Shown here in pieces: positions 1-10,500 of a stretch of DNA of 64,000 nt (positions are counted from its first letter, which is position 1; every line of letters begins with the position of its first letter). Both the position numbers and the translations under genes were made by a program. The stretch is from assembly GCA_036925085.1 (NCBI GenBank), contig JAUPFP010000001.1, positions 17,565,342 to 17,629,341 of the forward strand. The letters are read 5' to 3'. Under the pieces are notes generated by a model, which was not told where the DNA came from, searched no databases, and saw only the letters and a list, made by a program, of their open reading frames with translations. The DNA comes from Brachycybe producta (Eukaryota; Arthropoda; Diplopoda; Playtdesmida; Andrognathidae).

Positions 1-259
1 TTTCATAAACTATTTTTCACACAAAGTAAAATTTCATGACTACCTGGCCATCACTACCGATGCAATACCTGACAGTTCTTCGAGATATCCGATTCAATAG
101 GATACAATGCACTATCCGAATGGATCTTTTCTGAAAATTTGTTCTTATTCTAATGCCAATACGCTCGTATGTGCCCCGTTTACGGTGGATAAAAAACAAA
201 TGAAAAACTTGGATAATACGAGGGACATTCAGTAAGTAAGTTACAAAGGAATGAACTCT

Positions 260-541
260 GTCAAGAGCACAGAATAAGGAGTAGAACAGAAGGGAAACTT
301 GTGCGGCTCCTTTGATGTTGCTGTGACAAGAGATCCTCTGACCTTAGAATCGGTTAGTCAAGCCACTTCTATGGAGCCGATATTTTGAAAAGGGTTTGAT
401 TCGCCATTTTGAAAAAGGATCAGAAAAGAAATTTTATCATAGTAGTGTCTATGGAAACTTTTGCACATGCGCAGAATTTTGAGTCACAAGTTAATGGCCC
501 TGCTTCCCTTCTGTGTATCTCCTTCATTCTGTGGTCAAGAG
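260..541. mobile_element. hAT-like MITE with perfect 8-bp TSD
   Basis: Inverted ends CACAGAATAAGG and the partner CATTCTGTG, with an inner GAAGGGAAAC/cttcccttc pair, enclose 268-533. The flanks GTCAAGAG (260-267 and 534-541) are identical 8-bp direct repeats, as hAT transposases make. There is no coding capacity. Bases 1-259 and 542-1302 hold no gene beyond the HhH gene tail. Confidence 0.8.
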
Positions 542-786
542 TACGTAAAAAAAAAAATAATCAAAACAAGATAAAGAGAAACTTTCGAGAAAAGAAGTAC
601 CTTCTGCCTTAAGACAGTAGTTATATTGTTTAAGTATACCCTTCCTTTAAAGTTGCGTTTCACGGTGCAGAGATTTCAAACATGATGTTCGCGAAACTAA
701 AACTCGTGCGTTAGCTTCGCAACAATTGTTCGTAATGTTTACTAGAACCTACTGTATACCAAAAGTACCTTATGCTGGAACTGAAT

Positions 787-792
787 TTTATT
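787..792 (-). terminator. candidate poly(A) signal of the HhH gene
   Basis: TTTATT on the plus strand reads AATAAA on the minus strand, about 510 bp after the stop. It is the first canonical hexamer I see in the AT-rich tail. Confidence 0.35.
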
Positions 793-1302
793 AATTCGAA
801 AGAATTAATAAACATTAAGCTTGTGTTCGTTTTTAATTAAAATAAAAGTTAGAAGAAGAAAAAAAGTGGGAAGGGGAAACAAAAACCAGCTTAGAAAAAT
901 AGACATTCGTAGTTTAAGATGGGTTAAGAAAGAAAAAAAGTAGAACGATCGAATTGAGAAAAAGCGCTAAACAGAAACGTTAAAAGAAAGGGGTGCTTAG
1001 ATTTTCTCATTTTCTTTCTTTCTACAGAAATATATTTATATATACGAACATTTTTTTTTTCGCTTTCACAAAAAAAAAAAAAAGAAGAAGAAAAAAGCTT
1101 CTAACTCAGATCATATTTAACGATTTTCTTTGGTGATAAAAAAACAACTAACTTTAGAAAGGTTTTTTTTTTTCGATTTCTCCATGGAAAAGGCTGCACA
1201 ACTTTTTTTTGTTTTCATTTAACATTGAAATTTGCTTCAAACTTTGCAAACTTTCAACCCGACAAAAAAAACCTTACCCGTGAATAATTACCAGAATTAA
1301 AA

Positions 1303-1587
1303 TCATTCGTCGTCCACTTTTGCTTTTTTGGACGCCGGTTCCACCTCCTCCTCCTCTTCTTCTTCACCTTTGCTGTCGACAATCGGTTCGTCGACATCCT
1401 TCGAAGTAGTACTGCTGACATTACTACTCTCTTGGTCATCGCTCACTTTTGTCAATTCCTCCTCCTCCTCTTCTTCTCCTACTACTTCCGGAGGGTTTTC
1501 TACTTCTGCAATCACAGCCTTCTTTGCATCACTTTCTGTTTGTTTATTGTCGTTCTCGTGACTGTCGGCCGAGTTTGAATTGTCACC
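1303..1587 (-). CDS. HhH protein gene, exon 6 (acidic tail and stop)
   Basis: Acceptor GCAAAG ends at 1588 after a T-rich tract; TGA stop at 1305-1303. Encodes 94 residues with two runs of six or more Glu and a terminal KKAKVDDE. Assignment to this gene rests on strand, phase 0 and the absence of any other start; it is the least certain joint. Confidence 0.72.
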   Translation of the reverse strand, partial: GDNSNSADSHENDNKQTESDAKKAVIAEVENPPEVVGEEEEEEELTKVSDDQESSNVSSTTSKDVDEPIVDSKGEEEEEEEVEPASKKAKVDDE

Positions 1588-4500
1588 CTTTGCAACGAAA
1601 TCAAAAAAACTATTAATATTGCACAGTCAAAAAAAGAACACGTCGGTTTACGAATTACGACACGGCCACAGAATAAAGTTATACAGAAGGGAAACTATTT
1701 GTCGAAATCGAAATGTTGCTGTGACACGAAGTCACGCAGGAAGTCGTCATCTTTAAACTAGGGACAGAGTTGGTATAAGCGAATCTTTAACATAGCCTGA
1801 GGCTTTATTTTTAACCGGGTTACTTGATCGAACTAAGGCCAGACTCGGTATATACTTTAAATAGCGTGGTTTACACGAGTCAAGTGAGTTGACTCACTCA
1901 CTTGAATTCATTCGACATTAAACGCGAATTGAACGTCTAAACTCGGATTTGATTCCATTCAAATGATCAACTGATATGAATTATTGGGTTTAGACATTAA
2001 ATTCGCGTTCATGTCAAACGAATCTTAAGTGCCTTGATCAACTCACTTGACTCGTGTAAATCCAGCTTCCTATGGAGAACTTGTCATTACCAAGTTTCAA
2101 AAAGAACCATCAAAGAATATCAGCTGTGCCGCCGCACATGCGCAGAAGAAATTCTGCCATACAAAAACAACTGAGTTTCCCTTCTGTATAACTTTTTATA
2201 CAGGCAAGTAAAGACAGTAAGATACAGTCGTTTGTCCCGCTCCTTTTGAGGACAGGCAACTTCTAATTGGTTTGTTATGTGGTCTGACATCACATGGCCC
2301 GCCTTTTTCAACTTCCAGTTGGTTGATATTTGGTCTGACGCTCATGAAAGGGCGGGGCAAACGACTGTATCTTCCTGTCTTTACATGCCTGTCTTTTTAT
2401 TCTGTGACACGACAATAGGGTTGGGAAAAAATGTTTAAATCTCAGCGCCTAACGTTAAGTCGAAACTTTTGGTATATTTCCAAAATTTAAGGCTCTGGTG
2501 GCTAAGACCAGCTTTCAAGGTTCCCTAATTTCCCAGCAGTCGTGATCTGCAATCAATTATAACTTAGCACGTGCGATCTCTAACGCTACACCATTCACAA
2601 TGGGATCGGAGATCTACGTTTGTGACAAGACGGTTCACGACGATATCAAAAAGCTTTGAATAGTTCATTCACTGACAGAAAAATGCTCCATTTGTGCTGT
2701 CTGTCCAGATCCGCCAGTCTCGTTCCCATCGTGAATGGGTAACTTTTATGAAGGCTTCAAAACTATTTAAGGCATGGCCCGAAATGTTAGTTACAAAATG
2801 AGGCAACTGCTCGCAGTTTGAGCGAATTTTCATAACACGAGAAAGCTGTCTCTGTTTGAGTAAGTACTCGCCCATCTTATTCATACCAAGTCGACCAATT
2901 CTTTCGAAAAAAAAAAAGAAAGTACTCAGTTTTATTCAATAACCACCCTAGGTGTGTGTTTAGAGCTAATTATTGGCTGCAGTAGTTCCTTTCGGGTTAA
3001 ACCAAAGCGTTCGTTCATTGTAGTTTAAATTCAACAATCTTACAAAAACCATTACCCTCCAGAAATTTCTTGGCAAAATATTGTCAAGAGGTACCCAAAG
3101 ATGACCAAAACCATTTTGAAAATTTTTAAAAAAGTCATTAATATAACTAAAAAAAATTAAAAATATTAAATGGACTTTTATCAAAATATTGATGCGCCAC
3201 CAAACAACAAACATTGGCAATAAAAAAACACAAAAGTCTACTCCTCTACTCGAATTCTGACGTGTCGTCACCTCACATCACTCTTAACTCCCTATTAGAA
3301 TCTCTAATCATTTCGAATTACTATGTATTTAATATTTGAATTATCTCACCTGCCACGTGGTTCTCGAGTTAATCGAAAAGTTGCATTGAGTTTAATACGA
3401 GTAGGGAATACATGTATTTAATTAAAGAATTACGGAAATGCGAGGAGACAACATTTGCCACTAAATTGAGGGGTAACTTTCGTTTTTAGAAATTTAAAAT
3501 GGCGTTGTTTGGTGACTCATGAAAAGTCAATTCATTTTTAAGCTTTTTTATGATTTTTATTGACTTATTTTTAATTTTAAAAATCATTTTGGTAATCGTT
3601 GGGCACAGTATTTCAAAAAAAAAAATCTTCAGAGGGAGGGGGGTAATGGTTTTTTTAAGATTATAATTTGACCCTTCAAACAAGGTTTCAAACAACCGAA
3701 TGTACCATTGGTTGCTCAACAAGTCGATAGTGTGACTATCGCAATGGTCTTCAAACCTTTTTGATCGCGTACCCTTAAGACAGAAAAAATTATTAGCCCA
3801 TACCCCCAATAAAAAATAGTCGGGCCCATAACCTCCTTATCCAAAGGATAAATTTATCGTAAAGCCTCATTTTCATGGCGATAGTTCTTTTGTGAGAGTA
3901 GCTGTCATGAAAGTTGCAATAGTTCACTCTCACGAAAGCAACTGTCTACATGTCTTGAAGTAACGCGATAGTTCTGTCATGACATTAATGTTTGACTGCA
4001 AAAAAACACACACACAAAAAAACACCAGCAATTAAGAAGTGTGTTTGAGTCAACGACAGTGTTACCTATCCCTCCAAAAGCCAAATTTCCCTACAAAGTG
4101 ATTATTTCCCTACAAGTGGTCACTCAACAACTATTACTATTGCAGCCGTTTTGTATGCACGGTGATATTAAAATCATGATAGTATCACTGTTGCAATAGT
4201 TCTATCAACTATCTACATGTAGTAGAGTGTGATAGTGACTATCGCGTGGTCTACACGATGAAAGTTCTCGCGATAGTTGTAAGTCATAACAGCAACAATC
4301 GTGAAAACTAACACCGTGTAAACGATGCTATAGAATGTAGAGGCTATGTCTTGCCTAACATGGTACAAAAGTCTGCCGCTGGTGTAATAATAAGCGTTGC
4401 TGTCTGCCCCTTCCACGAGTATGTGAAAACGCTAATAATTCCTCGTGTACTTAGTGTTGATCATCGTATAATTTAAATATACTAGTTAATACATGTTATT

Positions 4501-7500
4501 CTTTAATTAATTTCCTTATTTTTTGTCAATTAAAAACTTGTCTTATAGGGAATTGGCGTATTTACGTTAAATCCACTCGCATACCCCACTTTGGAGACCA
4601 CTGGCACTATCCAACAGTCTACAATCACGATAGTTTTCCCATCGATATCGTTATCGGAACATGACTACTTTTAAGAAACGCCATACTTGAATCATTAGGT
4701 TCCCTCCATGAAATGTCCTTTTTCTATACAACTCTATGGACGTGGCCTCCGGCACACAAGTAACGCCATCTACGAGAACCATTTATTATCGTTCCTATAA
4801 AACACCCATTGTTCCCACCTTGACTACTTAAAAAAAATGATCGCGCTAATATAATCGCAAACCCCAGTTTATGAACATAAACGTAACGTGGAAAGTACAT
4901 ATTACCAGCGTGTCCGATTTGCCATTTTCGGCCTTCAGTAAAGAGTCGTCGGCAACAGCCTCGTTGCCATTGCTCGGAATTCCTTCCAAGAGGGAAGGAT
5001 TGAACTCGTTAATGATGCAGAAGGTCCAAAGTGCTTTCTCTACCCTGTGAGGATTCCACGACCCAGTGTTGTCTACAACAACAAAAAAAAAGAAAAAAAA
5101 CTTATCGAATAACGATCTCCTAATAATCGCGCCGCAATACAAAAACAACAAAAAAAAACTTGCCATCAGTGTTGAGACGCTCGACGACCACCTGAATTTG
5201 ATCAGAATAGATTAAATATTCGTTGACGGTGTAATCGATGGCCTGACATTCTGGAATGGCCATTAGGCACTCGTCGGCCATGAAAGCAGCCAAATCGGGA
5301 GCACCGGCTGCCAAAATAGCTACAAAAACAAGTCAAAACATGAATGAACGCCATTTCTTTTTTTTTTAAAAAAAAGCTAAGTAATCAAATAATAGAGGAG
5401 CTTTTTTCAAAACGTCACATGTCCCACTGCTCATTTCTTTTTAAGGAAACGCAAAAAGCACAATCCTTCTACATTTAAAGAGATTAAAAAACCAAAATTT
5501 GGAGTGGCTTTTACTATGCGACGTGTTATACTTTGGCAATTTTTTTTACAGCCATCGATTCAGATCTGAAAACTGATAAAATAGGTTTGGCTAAAATAAG
5601 GAAATGTGATGCTTTGGGGAAAAAAAGGCTCCTCAAATAAACAAGAAACGAGTGTTGTACCCGAGGCAGTGGCAGGACCGATGCCTTTTAAACTGGACAA
5701 AGCACGTACGGCCGAGGCTAGATTCGGAAGTTTGCGAAACGCTTTCTTCGAAACTTGCATTACGGCTAACGGCGTGTTGATACGAACAAGATCGGTCAAT
5801 CGTGGGCGCCATTTTCCTCTCTACAAGCAACGAGAAACAAAAAGTGCTTGTTATGGTCCGTGAACCCGAAAACTTTAACGGAGAGCAGAAACATCAATAG
5901 CCAAAAGCTTAAATAATTTGAAGTGTGGATTTTTTTTAACCACACTACAAATTATTTAATTTAAGCATTCAGCAATTGGTGTTTTTAATAAAGATTTCTT
6001 TTTTTCGATTTATTTAAAATTTCATTAAACTGCCCTTTAAGCGGCTACATCACAAAATAACTTCGAAAAATCCCCTCAAAGAGCGCTAGCATCGCTTTTC
6101 TATTGAGCCCATAGACCCAATGTTAAAGAAAAAATGTTAATTTTTAAAATGCACAGCAATATGCACGTGGCAATATGTTTACTTTTCATATTTAAAGTTG
6201 CCCAATATTAAGTTTTCAAAGTGCAATGTGCACCTTAAATATATGCTGATCAGAGTGATAGAATGACAAAAAATTGGTAAGTGCAATTCTATTTTAAAAA
6301 TAAATTCAAAATCGCGAATTTCTAACTCTTATGTTAAACTCCATCGAGTACGCGCGCTCGTAAGTTCGTAAAAATACCTCAAAATAATTTTAAAAAACCA
6401 GAAGTAAACGACAGTAAAGCCAACACATTGGCGCACGTGCTGCTTTTTTTCTGCCTTTTTTAATTAAAAAAAATCACATGATTTAATTTTAAAAAACGTT
6501 CGTGTTGTTCCGCACCCATGTTAGTACACTGTTCAGCCAATTCTATACGCATTTTGTTTCAGGTTTTACAGTTACCCCACAATATTCATCCTTTCATCCT
6601 GACCCGACTTACTATCTGGTCCAGACGAGATAAAAAAAATATTGTATGTCCTCAACAGGGCTCCGTAACATCAAAAGCCTCTCATGTTGAATCAGATATA
6701 TCGAACAATCAGTTATTCATCGTTTTATCTAGCTGTGTGTCTTTACGCCCATAGAAATACATGGTATGAACAGTGTCGTCGCACCGCTGGAGACAAATCA
6801 GTGAATAAAGGAATGTGTACAGATAATCATGACAAATCAGACATTTCAAACTGCTGCGCGGATTTTTATTTACATAATTCTATAATAATAATTCAAGTTA
6901 ATAACCGAATACACAAACAAAAAAAATGAATAGACATTGGCCACGACTCCTCATAGTAATATACGAAAAAAAAACGAGGTCATTGACCTCAATTAGAACA
7001 CATCAAAAAGGGTGGAAGGGGAGGTGGGGGGTACCCCTCCCCTAAATAGAATAACCCTGAATTAAGAGAGTGAACGTGGCCTTTAGAAAAAAAAAAAAAA
7101 AAAACATAATATTGGCACAATGCCAAAGAAGGGAATCCCTATGTTTATTTCCATTCACAATAATATTGATGACGTCAAATTTACGTCACTTAAAACTCCT
7201 TCCCCCGTCCCCTTATTTGGCGCCAATTAATTACACCCGGTCATCACATTGCCACCGTCAAAGTTTAACAGGCAATTAGAAATCGGGATAAACAGAAGTT
7301 GGCTATGCCATTTTTATGACGAACGCAACATCTAATTGGGTGGTTATGTAGTCTGACGTCACATGCTCCGCCCTTTTCAACGTCGAACCACACAACAAAC
7401 CAATTAGAAGTTGCCGGTCGCCATAAAAAGGGAGGAGCCAACTTCTGCGCGTCCCGATTTCTAATTGCTTGTGTCAATCCATGGGTGAATGGGGGGGGGG

Positions 7501-10500
7501 GGGGGTCGCACACGCGCACTTACTGCTAGTTTCCATTTCATCGTCTGAACTATTTCATCGTGAGTTAGATGTTTCTCTTTTCTGGAATGAATCAACTTCG
7601 GAAGTTCCTCTTGAAACCTGAAATGAATACAAAATCACAAAAATTGAAAACAATGGAAACTGAATCATTCCCTTCACTGGAGACGTTTAAGAGGCTACAG
7701 CACAAAATTACTTCTGAAACCCTCCGCGAAGAGAGCTAGCATCGTTTTTTTTCTATTAAGCCCATAGACCCGATGTTAAAGAAAAAATGTTAATTTTTAA
7801 AATACACAGTCGCCGTGGCAATATGTTTATTTTTCATATTTAAAGTTGTCCAATATTAAGTTTTCAAAGTGCAATGTGCACCTTAAATATATGCTGATCG
7901 AGTGACAGAATGATAAAAAAAATTGGTAAGTGAAGAATTAAAGAGTTTAGAAATTCGCGATTTTGAAATAGTTTTATGTGCATTGCTCACACCATATTAG
8001 TGCTTAAACGCTAGTAGCAGACAGAGCCAGGTAGGTCTGGCAAAATTTCCGATATATCGATATATCTTTTTTAAATATTGTGTGATATTTTTTTTAAAAT
8101 ATCGCATATATCAAAAATTGTCGATATATCTATTTTTTTAAACATTGTGCGATATTTTTTTTAAAAAACATACTCGATACATAAAAAAATGGGTTTACAA
8201 CAATTATTATATATATAATATCCCAGGTCTGCGTGTGTGTGTGTGTGTGTGTAACATCGGAATTTATATAAATTTGAATAAATGAACTGCTTTTTTTGTT
8301 TCTCAAGGTCAACTATATGTTGCACCCTTCCCATCCAAGAACCGAGAAAAGGTTGGAAAGTGTAGAGGGGGGGGGGAGAGAGAAACGTGAAGGGTTGAAA
8401 AAAAGTGGGAGGGGGTGGGTGAAATTGAAATGAAAGGAGTAAAAAAAGGAAAAAACGACGCGCATGCGCACACCAGAGAAAATGAAAAACTCATTTTCTC
8501 TTTCAAATATAAAAAGGGGAGGGGATAATAGTAGCAAAATTAAACTACAGTTTATCACAGGCATTAGAATTTCTTTTCCTCCGCCCTTTTATAAACGTCA
8601 TCAATTTCTAATTGGTTTGTTACTTGGTCTGACGTCATAAAAGGGCGGAGGAAAAGAAATTCTAATGCTGGGCACAATTGCCTGTGAATTTTGCTCCCGT
8701 CATTTATGACGGGTTACACCACTAGTCACTAATACTAGTTTTTTCAGATATTCCGATTTTTTTTTCGGTTTTTCGATATATCGTTAAAAATCTTTTTTTT
8801 TTAAATATCGAACCTTAAAGCTAACCACAGGTTGTGTTTTCTCCAACGCACCCTTAAACATTGTAAAGAAAATGTAAAAGAGGTCTGTTATTTTACCTTA
8901 GTCAGACCTATATTAGAATATTGTTACCCAATTTGGAGTCCATTTAGAAGTAATTTAATGCACGAAATAGAAATGGTACAGCGTAGGACTGCAAGATTCG
9001 TGAAAGGAAGATACGTGTATACTGACAGTGGCTAATTGGCTGGTTATGTAGTCTGACGTCACATGCTACCCCCTTTTCAACGTCAGACTACATAACCAGC
9101 CAAATAGAAGTTGTCGGTCGTCAGCACAAGGGCGGAGCCAACTGAAGTTTTCCACTATTTCTAACTGCCTGTGTATCTTCTATGCTTCAGGAACTAAAAT
9201 GGGAATCATTCGCAGGCAGAAAAAATGACCAAAGCCTTGCTCTTTTCGGACGTTTAATGACAGCTAATAATATTGCCCTACTTAATGACTTACTGAATAT
9301 ACATCCTCGTAATACCTTGTACACACATGAGTTAAATGAATTCAAATTAAATGTGTTTAGGTGAAATATACGGAATCCAGTTAAGGACATGAACCCAAAT
9401 AAAAATTGACTTTATTATTAATATTTTAAATTGAAATACTAAATCAGTATTTTTGTCAATAATTTATATAATCTATTTAAGTATTAACTCAATATTTTCA
9501 GATTATTAACTGAATTAAATTGAATTCGACCTATTGTTTGTTTGCCCTTCACAGGGCTCTGTAGAACGTGTTTAATATTTAAATGCATTTAACTTTGTAT
9601 GTGTGTACAAGGTATTACGGGGATGTAATACATACCCCCCTAAACACAGGGAATTCTTTGTTGCGGGGCTGAATCGCGTCTGTTGCGATTCTGTTGAAAT
9701 GTTGCGGGGCTGAATCGCAGCAGATCAGATACATGTTTTTTGAGTCCCATCGAAATGGGAAACATTTCAACATTGTTGCGGGACATATCATGGTGTGGAC
9801 GTCTTTTAAAACATGAACAAAGACTCAAAGGGCTCAGTTTGCTTTTAATTATTAAAGACGTCTTTAATAATTAAAAGCAAACTGAGCCCTTTGAGTCTTT
9901 CCTGCCCCATCTTCCAATTTCAGGGTGTCCAATTTGTGCTCTCCACTGAGAAGAGCTTGTGTGCCGACCACCGTTTCTGCTTTATTTGCCCCTCATTATA
10001 AGTCACCGTATACGCCCATATTGCAAGGGTCACTTCAGCTGGTGATATTTACATGGTGAAAGCAAGAAGGAGGAAGAAACACTTGAGTGTAGGTGTGGAC
10101 ACGGAACAATGTTGCGGGTCTGAATCGCGTCAGTTGCGATTCTGCCCCACAACATTGAATCGGAGCAGTCCCGCAACAAAGAATCCGGTGTGTACTAGGC
10201 TTTAGGGAAGACACAGGCATTCAAAGACTTTAAAAGAATTAATGGCTAGAACTGATGCATATTTTCGGTCTTTTTTACTGAATATTAAGACTATGGAATT
10301 CCCTTCTAGTTGATAGTTTGTTGTTAGGACGATTTCAATTTAACAATGATGTCTTTTTTTTACCTATCATTTGCGATTGGGAGCAACCCCCCCCCCTTTG
10401 CCACATGGCTTTTAAGCCGATTGCAGGTGTATTGAGTTGAACTGAAATGAATAACGCTCTTCTTGTCGCATTTCTTTTCAATAATTTTAGTTTTTAATCA

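Larger units (their letters stand above)
1667..2406. mobile_element. MITE of the CACAGAATAA family, itself carrying two nested MITEs
   Basis: Ends CACAGAATAAAG and TTATTCTGTG, with inner GAAGGGAAACT and AGTTTCCCTTC, match the element at 268-533. Two further inverted-repeat elements (1867-2063, 2201-2391) lie inside it. The flanks gacacggc and gacacgac are a near-match for an 8-bp TSD. It lies in intron 5 of the HhH gene. Confidence 0.7.

Noticed and set aside
3742-4603. 8-bp TSD for the hAT-like element (gactatcg and gcactatc)
   Set aside because: Match only after a one-base shift; not accepted as a TSD.
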